A DNA stretch of 64,000 bases from Saturnia japonica (GCA_033032175.1 CM065323.1:4154001-4218000), one strand, 5' to 3'; numbered from the stretch's first letter, positions 12,049 through 24,115 are shown. The notes: generated by a model not told the origin, from the sequence alone. Made by a program: numbers and translations.

Positions 12049-14084
12049 TAATAATAATTACTTACCAAACATATATTAGTTTTATGTCGGACTTTCGTTA
12101 AGTACCTATGTCAGAATATTTTTTAAACAACTTCCTGTGGTATAATTACGATACATATTTACATTGCATACATAGAAGCATGAAGTTTAATAAAATGACA
12201 ATCCCCTACGGTACGGGCACTAATTGTGGGCAGTAGTGACAAGGTTGACTAACTAACCAACTGGTACTAACCAATTGAATATCATGAAGTTTTAAAAAAG
12301 TTTTTATTTTGATCCGTCATGTGGTGATTTTCATTTTAATTCATAAATTTTACTCGGCCCTGTATTGTGTGTTATTGGAAACGTGATATTATTTGGTTAT
12401 TGTGTAAAAGTGAAGTGAATAATAAATAATAACTAGAAACATGCATTTTGAGTTGCCAGTGCCATATAACATCCACGCATAATTCTAACAATAAAGCCTA
12501 TCTAGTTAGAGCGTTGTTTGAACTTTGAAGATTAATAAAAATATAATATATACGCGATATTAGTAGAAACCTGTATTGGACACACGTTCCCTTTAAACTG
12601 AGAAGAGGAAGTAGAATGTGGATAAAAAATCTGAAGATTTAGATGGCATCGGGGAATCGATGAACAAAGGTCGTCTTGGTCGTACACTCTCAATAAAAGA
12701 TTATATAAAATATTGCCCGGTTTTATATCGTGACGGTGATTGAGGAAGTTTGTCTTTTCGCAACTGCGGAAGCGTTTCCTGTCATGCAAACTACGTCATA
12801 GCTGTATTTCAGGTGAATTTGTCTGTTTATATGTTGACGCTAATTACCGGAACCATCACTTGTGATTACTCTTTCTCTTTACTGGGCTTAACTTTTGGTT
12901 TATTTTATTAACATTCTATTTAAAGTCACATGAACAGAGCATTCATGATAAATGCAAGGTCAGTCGGAATTATATTAATATTTCCAGGACTGTGTTTGAG
13001 AATTGAGATGACGTTTTGTGAAAATGTAAAAGGTTCATTAAAATTTATTTATAATGGTTTCAAATATCTTACAATTAAACCATATATTCAGCCAAGTCTT
13101 CCATACACATAATTCAGTCATAGTGCTTACAAGAATAATATAATCAAATCGCATCGTAAGTACCATTATAATTCATTAACATTTACTATACGATTTGCTA
13201 CGAATTATTATTAATAAACCTTTTACAGGGTTTGACTGCAGAAGCAATATGGTCACTTAGATCATTGATTGGTAGATAGATATAGGGGATGTACATCGAT
13301 AATAAATTAACTCTTTGTCAATGAAACAAGTTTGAAGGAAATTAGGGTTATAAGTTACAAAAATGACATTTATTTTAAGAGTAACAGTAAAAGAGAAGGA
13401 ACTGATACAAACAATAAAATTACAGAAACACAAATCTTAATGCCGGCAAATGTCTGCCTCAATAGGAACTCAAACTCAGTAACCTGGAGCAAAGTGACAC
13501 ACTGAAGAAGACAATCGTTTTCGGCAATCATCACATAAACCTCTACAGAGCTAATTAGCGTTAAAATAACGTAATTACACGTAATTAATACGTCTTATGT
13601 AAGTGGGTGACTGTGCGATCGTAAACCATTGTTTTGTCATAGTCAAACTAAATTTTTAAATGTTTCATATCTCATTAAACGTGATAATTTTTTTTGTAGA
13701 GAATTTTTTAAGACTTCACAAGTTATTTCCGTTATGTATTTTAATTATAACACGCCCACACTATTGGGCAAAAAGGCTTCATACTGAGAAACGTCATGTG
13801 TTTAATCACAACATCTCTTGTTCCTGTTATATTAGAGATTTTAAATTCCATGAACTTTATAGTATTCTATAAATGTCAATATATTTCTTAATTTTCAGGA
13901 TTTTTTGTACAATAGTGTTCGTGGCTGAACTTTATTTTATATAAATTTTTTTTTGTAAAAAACTACGTTTGTTTTGTGTTAGTCACATCTCCAATTCGAT
14001 TATTGTGATTTTAAATACTTATGCTTATAGTGAAAGATCACTGATTAGAGGCTATTATTGACTGTTCCATTGTATTATGAGCTA
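12049..14084. other. Anonymous AT-rich sequence
   Basis: No gene, RNA or clear repeat is recognised. Frames at 12532-12789 (minus), 12930-13112 and 13660-13872 have no family features. Confidence 0.45.
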
Positions 14085-14365
14085 TGAGATTCATCCATCC
14101 AATCAGTCGAAAGACGTCTACTGCTAAACATAGACCTCCTCAAAGATCGATCGGTTCTGTAGTGCTCGCATCTAACGGCTTCCCGTAACCTTTATTAGGT
14201 CGTCGGTTCACTAAGTAGCAGGTCTGTCCACGCTGTATCTTCCAATGCATGATCGTAATTCGAGAGCTATCCGTTCTACGAGCGATGTGCACCATCCACT
14301 GCCACTTAAGTCTAGCAATTCTGGTATGACGAAGACTTAGTTCTTCTGTGAATCTCGTCATTTCT
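14085..14365 (-). pseudogene. RTE-type retrotransposon, ORF C-terminal relic
   Basis: The minus-strand frame 14361-14140 contains RIARLKWQWMVHIARRTDSS, the conserved C-terminal segment of RTE-clade polyproteins, where the usual form is KLKWQWAGHIARRTDGRW. Downstream, 14139-14085 still resembles the EAYVQQWTS terminus in broken frames. Only the last part of the element is present. The frame beyond the motif has diverged, so this is an old relic. Confidence 0.7.
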
Positions 14366-15878
14366 TTTCCATTAATGCAGAGAAACTCCTATAGCCTTTT
14401 GAGTAACCTAGACCTTGAGATTATGAGTTGTAATATAAAAAAAAAACTTTATACAGCAAGACATTATCAAAAAGATTAAAATCATTGTAAGTTTAGATTA
14501 CCCGGTGCTTAAATTTTATTCAACGTAACGATATAAATTTCAATATTATCAGTAGTACTGTAGAGACACGTTGATATATTAATAAGTTTGATAAGACTCA
14601 CTGCCGTTGCTATCGTACAATGTACTTCAAATAATCGATTAATTGAGTCATGTGTGTCCGACTGAATAATTAAAATGATCACGTCTGAGTTATCATTTCA
14701 TCCGGCTGATTATTAGTTATAATAAAATAAATATTTCCGTATTTATGGAGCATTGTGTAAATATGCATGTTAACACTCGGGGTGCAGTTATTGCAGTGTT
14801 AACTTTGTGAAGAAATATTGGAACTGAGTTCCTTAGCGTGCGTTGCGTTTGACGGATGGAAGCCCAGCTACACGGGGAAAAGTGACCGACTTGACCAACA
14901 CTTTTGCTATAGTACGTTACAGGTATTAAAGGAATGGCAGTAAGATTGCATTTAATCATGATAAAAATAGGTATTTGTTTATAAAGTTTTGAAAAAATAT
15001 GTTTGTTATAAAAAATTGTTTATTTTCATAACTTTATAAAAAAAACACAATTTTTTTTTCTCATAAACGCAATTTTATTATCATTCCATCAGTGCTTGTT
15101 ATTTATTATTAATTCTGCTCACGGGAATGAAATATATGGCAATTTTACGTACATTTTTGTGGTATATAAGGGAGCCAAAGGGTTAATAATACATAATACA
15201 TCATATATCGCGAAAGGAACTACGTTCCTACAGCATGTCTCACGACACATCTCGTTTTTTATTTATTATATGATATATGTATTATAATTATTTATTTACT
15301 TGCCTAATGATTTTTTAATATCAGACTGTACTATAACGAAGTGTGGCCGGGTTTGGTTAGTAAATTATAATAGTTAAGGTAAGCGATGATATATTTCTTA
15401 TATTAGGTGCCTATCTATACAATGACCACAAATAAATATATATTTTTCAAATATATTTTTCGAAGAGTAATTGCACAAAATATAACGCTGTTAACATTTC
15501 ACGCATAAAATAAATCGTAGGTCTGTTAAGTATAAATAATTTTGATCGTTCGTCGCCTCTGATTTATCGTTGGAAACTCAAATTAATAGTATAAGGAAGT
15601 CGACGGCCACAAAGTGGGGAGGGGCCCTATGACACGCTTTCGGGCCAACGTGACAACGGGGAGTCTTAAAATAATCGCGCCGAGGAATTTGTCATTACAT
15701 CTACGTTCGGAAACTGTTTTTTGAATGAGTATCGACGAAATACATGTGTACAAAGCATGCCATTTTTCAGTCATGTAAATTAAAAGATTGTTGTTATATT
15801 GTAAATAAAACATTTATTTCCGGTTTTAATGTGTTACCATTTTAAAATTTAAATTTTTGCAGGGTTTCTGATATTTTA
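14366..15878. other. Anonymous AT-rich sequence
   Basis: No gene is supported. 15125-15190 resembles 9045-9110. A less AT-rich patch at 15595-15700 matches nothing else here. Confidence 0.4.
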
Positions 15879-15980
15879 CACGGTGTTGATAACTCGCGTG
15901 GCTAATATATAAATGAAAATGAAATTCTGTTTGTTAGTAAGTGCATCGTTTGCGAACGGCTCGATCGATTTGGCTAATTG
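15879..15980 (+). repeat. Repeat family E, left part (split by a LINE)
   Basis: A GAAATTCTGTTTGTTAGTAAG block, then GAACGGCTCGATCGATTTGG, matches 46345-46412 (GCTGTTCGTTGGTAAGCG, ACGGCTGGACCGATTGGC). The continuation of the family resumes at about 17205, after the inserted LINE. Confidence 0.65.
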
Positions 15981-17204
15981 TTTTTTAATATTAGAATAAA
16001 GTTTTTAAAAGTTTGTCTCAAAGTAAGCGTAAATGGGGCAACCTCTTTGGGATCCTTGGCTAGAATCGGCGTCCCACAGGGTTCGATATTGGGACCGTTT
16101 TTGTTTTTAGTATATATAAATGATCTACCCCTAATGGCTAAGAACTGTGCTAACATTGTTCTTTTTGCAGACGATACTTCACATATATTTCAAGTGAAAT
16201 GAAAAGATTTAGAACTTAGGCATGTAAATAATACTTTGTTTAAAATATCAGAATGGTTTGCTTTAAATAATCTATTGTTAAATGCAAACAAAACAAAATG
16301 TATCAGATTTGCCTTACCCAATGTACAACGTGTTTAAAGTAATATTAATATTAAGTAGGCATGGTTGATAATACTGTTTTCTTAGGCATCACAGTAGATG
16401 CAAAATTACAATGGGGTCCTCACATTAAAACCTTGGCAGGGAAATTAGGCTCCGCTGCATACGCAGTGCGTAAGATTCGCCAGTTAACTGATAATGCTAC
16501 TGCTAGGCTGGTCTACTTCGCTTACTTCCACAGTTTAATGTCCTATGGTATTTTACTGTGGGATTCAGCAGCTGAGGTAGAAACCATATTTGTATTACAA
16601 AAACGGGCAGTTCGAGCAATTTATCATATGGGACCACGCGAATCATTGAGAAATAAATTTCAAGAATTTGGTATCTTAACTTTGCCTTCCCAATACATCT
16701 TGGAAAATATAATGTATGTTTGGAAAAATGAAGGCAATTTTGAACTTGTTACTAACACACACAATTTCAATACTAGAAATAAATATAAAATAGTCATTCC
16801 GTCTTTTAGACTTAGTAAAACAAATAAAAGTTTTTTAGGTAATTGTATTAGGTTTTATAATAAACTTCCTAAGCACATTAGCGATTTGCCGGATAATAAG
16901 TTCAAGAATCATGTTAAGCCTGTTTTATTGTCAAAGGGATATTATAGGGTGGCTGATTACGTGAATGATGGTGATGTCTGGATATGATTCCTTCTCGGTA
17001 CATCTAGTGAAAATGATAATAACTGTACATAATTAAATACTGTACCTATAACCAGTTTAAAAAAATAAGATAAACCCGATCGAGTTTCTTGTCGGTTCTT
17101 CTCGATGTCTGGGATGTTTTCCGAACCGGTGGTAGTGTTTTGACACTCATAAGTGCCTTCTTAGGGCCTAACTTGAATAAAAGATATTTTAATTTTTGAT
17201 TTTG
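15981..17204 (+). mobile_element. 5'-truncated jockey/CR1-like LINE
   Basis: This is the last 1.2 kb of a non-LTR retrotransposon: the second half of the reverse transcriptase, the C-terminal ORF2 region and a 3' UTR with CGATCGAGTTTCTTGTCGG and TCTTAGGGCCTAACTTGAAT. The 3' end is a TTTTGATTTTGATT repeat. It interrupts repeat family E. A clear target duplication is not visible. A second relic of the same family is at 54580-55530. Confidence 0.85.
15990..16987 (+). pseudogene. LINE reverse transcriptase/ORF2 C-terminus, broken
   Basis: The first frame (to 16202) has the RT motif [20 protein letters not shown] and the catalytic LFADDT. A premature TGA lies at 16200-16202, but the same frame continues (SEWFALNNLLLNANKTKC, with the typical tract after the catalytic motif) up to a stop near 16335. 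A frameshift then leads into 16361-16987. That part has VFLGITVDAKLQWGPHI, then FAYFHSLMSYGILLWDSA and a VLQKRAVRAIY block, all typical of the C-terminal region of jockey-like ORF2 proteins in Lepidoptera. The last 208 codons are uninterrupted. The product is not functional because the N-terminus is missing. Confidence 0.9.
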
Positions 17205-17500
17205 ATTATGGAAAGAAAAATTACTCGGAAAAATTTCGATAACTGAATTTCCTTTTTTTTTCTATTAGATTGTTTATGAACATGAGACCATAAGTCACAC
17301 GATTTGAAGTATGGATATCTATTAGATTGTTTATGAACTTGAGACCATAAGTCACACGATTAGAACTATGGATATCCGTAATTCTTAATAGTTTTTTTGT
17401 TCGATATAGCCATGTAATTTTTTTCAGGGGAAAAAATCGTGATAGATGACGCTGTAGTCGAGTTATTGTGTATTGGAACGGCAAACGTATGGGGCGCGGG
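17205..17500 (+). repeat. Repeat family E, right part, with an internal tandem duplication
   Basis: GAAAGAAAAATTACTCGG and a later GATAGATGACGCTGTAG block continue family E, matching 46450-46620. Within it, 17261-17317 and 17318-17374 are two tandem copies of a 57-bp unit starting TCTATTAGATTGTTTATGAA. The 46.5-kb copy has a single, diverged unit. Confidence 0.65.
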
Positions 17501-18515
17501 GCAATTATGCAATAATAATTTTTATATACGTACTAAGAAGTGTATAAAAATTTATATTATATTATAATATGAATAAGCGTATAAAGTTATGTTTTGCTTT
17601 TTGGTAAATTTTTTTACTACTAATCTAGTTTAAGGTTTTAATAATTTATAATGTGAAAAACCTTATAATTCCTACTTCAAACCGGTTTTATGTAATTTTT
17701 CTTTAATTTAAAATTTAATTAAAGAGACCTAAATTACTAAGTAAGAAATGATTGCTTGTACATTTGTCCCAGTTAGACAACTTCCTTCTGAATTTATTTG
17801 GCAGATGTTTTGAGAATAAAACTCTAAAACGTCTATTTGTAACACTTGACATTGGCGAAATTACCTACAACAACAACGAAGCAATAAGTATTTTAAAAAA
17901 AGTATTTTAAAAGTACATATTTTTATAAGTTAAAATAACATCAACCTGTGGTATCAGGATTGCTGTAGACAACTCATAATCGTCACTAAAATGTTCATAT
18001 TTACATGCAAATATTTTTGTTGTTAATTTTTTTTCACTTTGCACGTCTGTTTATATATGATATATCGCTGTATAGTCTTGTAGAGAAAGTGAAAGGACCG
18101 CTAGCTAAACTATGTATGTGATGCGTTGAATTACTGTTTTAAAGTATGTCATTATATACTTATTTAATATTATATATATAATTAACCTAATAATATAACA
18201 TTATATGATATATAATGTTGATGTATACAGACTTTAGGATGAGGTAATAACATATTTTTTTACTCTGAAACAGATTTACTTTTAATAAGCACAAACTTTT
18301 AATATAAATTAATCTAATTAACAACTCTGATTTACAAAATCTTACTTGAGAGAGAAACAACGTTTAAAGCTATTATTCACAGATTAACAGGAAATATAAA
18401 GTCAATTAAAGACAACGATAACATAGATACAGAGCTAAACTAGTTTACATAATATTTAACAGTAATACTATAAACTGCTAAAGCCTAGCATATATACTAT
18501 ATAAGTGTGTAGGTG
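17501..18515. other. Anonymous AT-rich sequence
   Basis: No gene or repeat is recognised. 18150-18225 is almost pure A/T with a local self-complementary stretch, probably simple sequence. Confidence 0.45.
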
Positions 18516-18640
18516 TTTTACGCAAGTTGCACTTGAGAGTCCTCTCCACTCTAGGCATAGCGTGTATCTTGGGCTACATCGTCGTCACCACGTCACTTGA
18601 CATCAAGTGAAATTTTAGCCATACCGTAGACCTATAAATA
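18516..18640 (+). repeat. SINE body fragment
   Basis: AAGTTGCACTTGAGAGTCC, CACTCTAGGCATAGCG, GGGCTACATCGTC and CACTTGACATCAAGTGA match the 3' body of the SINEs at 24120-24408 and 26400-26567. The tRNA-like head is missing. Confidence 0.6.
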
Positions 18641-19124
18641 ATTGATCGAGTTCAAGTGCGTAGGTTATAAACAATTTAATACCTACGATACCAATCTCTA
18701 CTTATACCAAATACCAATACCAGGATATTTTATGTTGCTTGCCGAGGACAGCGCCAGGCACGGATTTACTCACTACCTACTATAATTAATAACCTGTGAT
18801 ATATTAGCGATTTAAAACATCAACGAATTTTAAAAGTACTGTATATATACGCTAGATGGCGGGCGGTACGGTACTGTGTGAACATTTCTCGATAGTCATT
18901 CTCGCGATGTTTTTCCCTTTCATCGTCAACTGGTTCCGTTATTGATTTAATATTATTTTTATCGGCTATATAAAAATAAATTTATCAATATACATATTAA
19001 CCATATATTCGAAGCCAGTAGTATCTTTTTGTTTTGATACAGTAAATAGAAACCCATTTAGTTAATTTTGTATAACATATGTTCAAACCTAAACGAACGA
19101 TAGACTAATAAACATTTTATACTA
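18641..19124. other. Anonymous sequence
   Basis: I recognise nothing in this stretch apart from a short GC-richer patch at 18850-18880. Confidence 0.4.
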
Positions 19125-19327
19125 CTAGCTGTGTCCCACGGTTTCACCCGGGAATAATTAAAAACACCTTCAAAAACCCTTAAAAGTAGCCTATGTGTTA
19201 ATCCAGGGTGTCAGTTACCTCCATATCAAATTTCATCAAAATTGGTCCAGCCGTTTGTACGTGAAGAAGTAACTTAACATATAAACACGCACACAAACTT
19301 TCGCCTTTATAATATGTATTAGTAAGA
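19125..19327 (-). mobile_element. Non-autonomous Helitron, about 203 bp
   Basis: On the minus strand it begins TCTTACTAATACATATTATA and ends in CAGCTAG, followed by T. This fits Helitron rules (5' TC, 3' CTRR, insertion between A and T). Internal blocks such as TGATGAAATTTGATATGGAG and TGGATTAACACATAGGC are those of the Helitron at 27521-27845. It has no coding capacity. Confidence 0.75.
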
Positions 19328-20624
19328 TAACATAGTAGGTAATTATAAAGAGGTGAAGTTTATTTTTTTTTTATCGTTATGGATTTATACACAAGATATT
19401 TATTATAAAGATTTATAAGATGATAACAAATTACACGTGTAGATGAAAGCCAGCCTAACTAAAAAAATAAATATAATATGTGGATAATATAGTTACGGGA
19501 CTATTAAGATAATTTAAATCGAAGTGATTCTATGTTTGCATTTTTCCGGCCGTTGACCACACAGCACCCGGATTTTCGCGGTGATTTCTAACTAATTCTG
19601 TTTCAAATATGTACGAGATAATTAAACCCGGGACCTTGAGGCAGTTGTCGGTGAACGAATTACAACGCCGCGTCGCGCACCGCACCGCGCCGGCCATTGT
19701 CTCTCTCTCGTATTGTCAACAAAAAGGTTCGCCTGACATCCATTATTTACTTTGTTTATTTTAGCGTGGAATGTCATTAAATGGTCTCCTTAAAAGCGAT
19801 GCCTATTTATTTTCTCTCGCGTGTCTGCTCTCAACTGATTGAATAGAGAAATAATTTGCCCATATTCAAGTTGTTTTATATAACTCCTATAGACATTATG
19901 TATATTAATTGAATTAGTGTTTATTTTTATAGTACTACGGCAAAGTGTGCTTGATGGTACCACTTACGGCCGGTTCCAACAATCTAACTATCTATAACTG
20001 CCAATTATAATAGTTACTAGTGGTATATATTTGAGCATTTTTCAGTTTCAATAAACACGGATAGCTAAAAAATTATAACTTTTATCTTTAAACTACCTGT
20101 CAGAGGGTCAATTTTTTACCATAGATATGTAAGTTCATATAAAAAAAACTAAAGCGTTTCAATACCGTCCGTACAATGAACTGTCAGTTGTTCAAATTAA
20201 CTTTTGTTTGTATCTTGTTTATCGCCCGATTTTGGGAGATGATCAGTTCGTGTTGAAGGATTTTTCAATTATATTTTAATAATAAGTAAAGCCCAAGTAT
20301 TTAATATAGACTCAGATGATGCAGAATTTGAAGACCACAGTTTATACTAGAATAAACGAGAATTTTCAGAATGTGGATTTATATATAGATTCAAATTAAA
20401 TAAAACTATAGCAAATGATATGCTGTAGAAAATAACGCCAAATAGTTATAAACAATACTAAAAGTAAAACATTAAACACAAGATATTTAGAAAAAGTAAC
20501 CAGGAGCGGCAGACCCAGTCGACTTTTTACAACAATGTCCAAAGTCCTAACCACATATGACCCCAAGATGACAGTGTGTCCGTCCAAACACGGCGTTTTG
20601 TTTTTGACGTGACAACGTCTTATA
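19328..20624. other. Mostly anonymous sequence with one CpG-rich island
   Basis: 19640-19720 is CpG-rich (for example GCCGCGTCGCGCACCGCACC) followed by CTCTCTCTCG, a GAGA-type motif. I see no open reading frame with family features. A regulatory role is possible but unproved. Confidence 0.35.
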
Positions 20625-20926
20625 ATTCGATGGAGCCGGCTGTACGCACGAAAAAACATGTTTCATGCGGCGTTACCTCGCTCTGAGGCGTTCCATTTAA
20701 GGCTTGAAGTGCAAGCGAGAGCACGGAACGAGCGACAAAGAGGCACAATCGGCCTCCGCGTTCGGCAGCGTTCGTCATCTGTCTCTCTCCTGCTTGAGTG
20801 AGCGATGCGTCCGCGTGGACAGCTGCTATACAATAATACATTTACATGTTTTCGTCAAGTATGAAGTGCAGTGAAAAGTGAATGTGTTGTCAATTGTTTA
20901 TAGCAACGATAATTGCGGCGATAAAG
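20625..20926 (+). promoter_or_regulatory. Possible promoter and non-coding first exon
   Basis: A 300-bp CpG-containing stretch contains CTCTCTCC-type motifs. It is followed by GTCAAGTATGAAGTGCAGTG (about 20854-20873), which has initiator-like sequence, and then AGTGAAAAGTGAATGTG of the kind often seen in insect 5' leaders. It ends with ATAAAG|GTAATG at 20926/20927, a fair splice donor. Nothing downstream in the window identifies the gene, and RNA evidence would be decisive. The opposite-strand frames across it have no family features. Confidence 0.22.
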
Positions 20927-21559
20927 GTAATGATTCTTTCGATATTAAAAATATATTCAGTGATATATTGTCGAATATTCGTGCTTTCATCATTAAAATA
21001 AATAGCATCGGTCCGCTAGTGCAGCGATTGTAGGTTATGCTATAATTGACAAAATTATAAATAAAATTAAAATTTTCTTTTCAAAAATGATACCATTCAT
21101 CAGTATTTTCTTATGACGTTGTCATGTTCAACTATCGTCAGTAAACCGACTTTACAGACATCATGGTCGTGTTGCGAATTTGTAGAATTTCATCTTATAT
21201 GATACGTGCAAACTGTGTTTTACAAATATTTATTTCTCTTTATTAATAATTTTTAAATATTATTATTACTTAAAAATATATAATAATATATACTTATAAT
21301 GTTAATCCTAAATAGGATGTCAATTATTTTAAACGCAAAAACAAAACGTTTCAGAGGGACGCCCTAAATGGAATTAGAAGTTTTTTGTCTATCTGTGGTC
21401 TCTTATCTGACTTTGTGGGAATAGTGATATTGAAACATCAGTCATTGGTTGATTAAAAAATGAAAATTATCTCCGATAACTACTAACATTTAACTTTAGT
21501 TAGGTTATTGAGAAAGGCCGTTAGAGATCGGCAATCCATTGACGGTCGTCGCTTCCTTA

Positions 21560-21960
21560 GGCAATACCATAGGTATCACTAGTGCTTTGTCGACTTTGAA
21601 CTTGCCTGCGTGGAAGTCCTACTCGACGCAGGAACACAACACAAGGTTATTTGGCTGCGATGTACTGTAGGTCACCCGCCTGCAATCCTCTCGGTAGCTG
21701 GGTATAAACTGGCTGATTCCGAAACGCGACAAACCAAAAGTATGTCACTGTGACTGCTTTACCACCAATTGTATGGTGGTCGTGAACTCGAGACCCAGTC
21801 GGGTATCTCCCTACCACGGACCACCCAACTTAAATACTGGATATTCGCCTAAGCGTGACAATATTTCGGGTGTTACAATTGGTGGTCGTGATTCAAGTGG
21901 ACACAACTGTCGTGTCCAGTTAAGATCCAGTTAACTTTAATTCCGAAGATTATCGTCAAC
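21560..21960 (+). repeat. Composite of repeat family C and inverted family A
   Basis: 21565-21680 has the family C blocks CAATACCATAGGTATCACTA and AGGTTATTTGGCTGCGATGT. 21695-21760 has the inverted family A blocks GGTAGCTGGGTATAAACTGG and GAAACGCGACAAACCAAA. 21770-21930 resembles 50480-50640 (GGTGGTCGTGA, CTACCACG, ATACTGGATAT, GACACAA). Confidence 0.55.
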
Positions 21961-22095
21961 AAGAACATTCAAAAGCTTTAACTCTTTAACCTCTAAATGG
22001 TACAAATTCATAGTATATTTCGAGGTATTTCACGCTAATCCACTGATGTATTTTCCATTTTTTTTTTCTCTATCTGACTATACTGTTATTCATAA

Positions 22096-22200
22096 GGGCC
22101 CTGAAGCCTCAGCCTGCTTTTACATCTTCACCAGGCTTGGGGGCGAGCGCTTGAGGCACTTAGACACGAAATCGTGGCAACAAGCTCAACGGTGCCAAAC
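22096..22200 (+). repeat. Dispersed repeat family D
   Basis: The block GGCTTGGGGGCGAGCGCTTG, followed by AGGCAC, is shared almost exactly with 39890-39915. Flanking similarity (GCTTTTAC before, CACGAAA or CGCGAAA after) extends it to about 75 bp. Confidence 0.6.
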
Positions 22201-22814
22201 CGTTTCTTTGGATATCACTCTTTCATTTCGCCCTACGAAGGTACAGTAATTAAATAATATGCAAAAAAAGGTTATGCCTGGCAAAAACCAATCTTTAATA
22301 CATTTTTATTTTCGAACGGATTTTTTTTCCTACATAAACTGAGCTCTCGAATTTTGTGTTGAACTTGTGTAATTGTTGATGTCTTCTAGTTAATATTATT
22401 TCGGGCTCCATTACGTCGTCGCCTTTTCGTGCAAAAATTACCAGGTTTTAATGATTTCAATCTACATAACTGTGAGAAGTGTGACGACTTACGGATACGA
22501 CCGACGGTTTTAAAGTAATTAAAGATTTCGTTTTTCATCTCGACGACGCGACGCGACGATATGCGGTTTTGTGCACTTTTAATTATAATTCTGGGAATTC
22601 TATGGAACACTTCTAAAGTATATAATATAACATCGCTTAAGAAAATGATCGCTTAGATACACAACGTACAAACATTTTTGAAAATATTTAGTGGCCTTTT
22701 ATCGTCACATTTACTGTAAAATCATTGTGTTATTGTCTGTTTATACTTTTTTAATAAAGCAAAAAAGTTTTTTCTTTGTATGTTTAAACACACTAATCAC
22801 TGGAATTACCTACC
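22201..22814. other. Anonymous sequence
   Basis: I recognise nothing in this stretch. The frame 22610-22386 (minus) is rich in Arg and Lys from a CpG-containing patch and has no domain. Confidence 0.35.
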
Positions 22815-23242
22815 AGATGGATTCTAAAAATTATTTTTATATACGATAGCAGGAATAGTATAGGCTATCAGCTAAGATTAGGCTACAACTCTCAACTAGA
22901 CTAAAATATTGATTTTTATTAAGTAAGTCAGAAATGGAAGCCATCCCGAACTGCTTTAGCAGCGTGCGCTGGCGTATTGGTTAATACGAAAATACAATGT
23001 TGTACAAAATAATAAGCCTTTAGTATATCTAAAAAAAGTCTGCGATAGCATATATACCTATTTCTTATACATAAGCCACAATAAGAGGCATTTTGCAATT
23101 TTTTTTTGGTTGAAGATTAGAAATGGATTTTTGAGCATTATTTTTAGGCATGGCATATTAATACTTACAAACAAAAGTTACTTCATCAGAAAGACAATTT
23201 CATAAAGATAAACTTTCCCCTTTATAGCATGTTATTTAGACA

Positions 23243-23571
23243 TTTAGCATGTTGAATCAGAAATGAGGAGATCCGTAGACAAACTAAGGTAACCGACATA
23301 GCCAAAAGGATTAGCAAGTTGAAGTGGCAGTTGGCGGGGCACATAGTTCGGAGAACTGACGGCCGTTGGGGCAGAAAGGTTCTCGAGTGGAGACCACGCA
23401 CCGGAAAACGCAGCGTAGGACGGCCCCCCACTAGATGGAAAGACGACATAATAAAGGTCGCTGGGAGCCGTTGGGTGCAGGCCGCACAAGATCGGTCGCT
23501 CTGGAGATCTATGAGGGAGGCCTATGTTCAGCAGTGGACGTCCTGCAGCTGAAATGATGATAATGATGAAG
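23243..23571 (+). mobile_element. 5'-truncated RTE retrotransposon with 9-bp target duplication
   Basis: The insertion is flanked by ATTTAGACA at 23234-23242 and 23572-23580. The uninterrupted copy of the target at 3.95 kb shows where the ends are. Only the 3' 330 bp of the element are present, ending in TGATGATAATGATGAAG, the trinucleotide tail typical of RTE elements. Confidence 0.88.
23256..23552 (+). pseudogene. RTE ORF C-terminal fragment, frame intact
   Basis: A 98-codon frame is open from the truncation point to the stop. It has IRNEEIRRQTKVTDIAKRIS, KLKWQLAGHIVRRTDGRW, the proline-rich RSVGRPPTRWKDD and the terminal EAYVQQWTS, in the usual order for the end of RTE polyproteins. The reverse transcriptase and endonuclease are absent. 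No in-frame damage suggests a relatively young insertion. Frames on the opposite strand are shadows. Confidence 0.88.
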
Positions 23572-23819
23572 ATTTAGACACATAATTTAGGAGATAATGA
23601 AAAATTAAAATAATTTGTACACGCGGGAAGCTACACGGGTGCGTTGGCGGTGCGGTATGTCACACGGCGTATGTGATATGATAAAGATTAGAAGTTACGT
23701 TAAACATCTTCATAATAAAATGGGTTAGTTAATATCGGATACAAAATGGTCACATTGTTGGTAATTGGTATCAATTAACAAATTCTTTTCTTCCTGGGGG
23801 GTAGGACATGACAACTTTG

Positions 23820-24115
23820 TGTCTGTTTGGATCGTGACCATCAAACATTAGGTGTAACATCCGCCCATAGTCGTGCGCTTAGACGTTTCGCCTTCCAGGA
23901 TCAGCCAGTGTTTATCTATCTAGTAACCAATCGGTGTAGTACTAGATCTGTAACCGAACTGAGTCGTGAACACCTCCTTGCAAATGGTGATAGACTCGTG
24001 ACATTGACCCTTTTGGTTTATCGCATTTCGGGATCAGGCAGAGTATATCCAGCTACCGAGACGATTGCCGTTATTTTTGAAATGTACTGTGCTTATCGTC
24101 ATCACTTTACCGCGT
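23820..24115 (+). repeat. Dispersed repeat family A
   Basis: The blocks TTTCGGGATCAGGCAGAGTA, TATCCAGCTACCGAGACG and GTACTGTGCTTATCGTC match the family. It abuts a tRNA-derived SINE that starts at about 24120. Earlier sequence (23820-23985) contains a diverged second set, such as CAGGATCAGCCAGTGTTTAT. Confidence 0.6.

Larger units (their letters stand above)
22815..23665 (+). repeat. Dispersed repeat family F, interrupted by an RTE insertion
   Basis: This is the reverse complement of 3848-4300 with many shared blocks (for example AACAAAAGTTACTTCATC and TTAGGCATGGCATATTAATA). It carries the RTE insertion at 23243-23571, flanked by a 9-bp duplication. It keeps a central segment that the 3.9-kb copy has lost. 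Confidence 0.75.

Noticed and set aside
18150..18225. Possible microRNA hairpin
   Set aside because: The stretch is almost pure A/T, so self-complementarity is expected by chance.
23222..23489. Minus-strand frames of 75 and 81 codons
   Set aside because: They are antisense shadows of the RTE C-terminal frame at 23256-23552.
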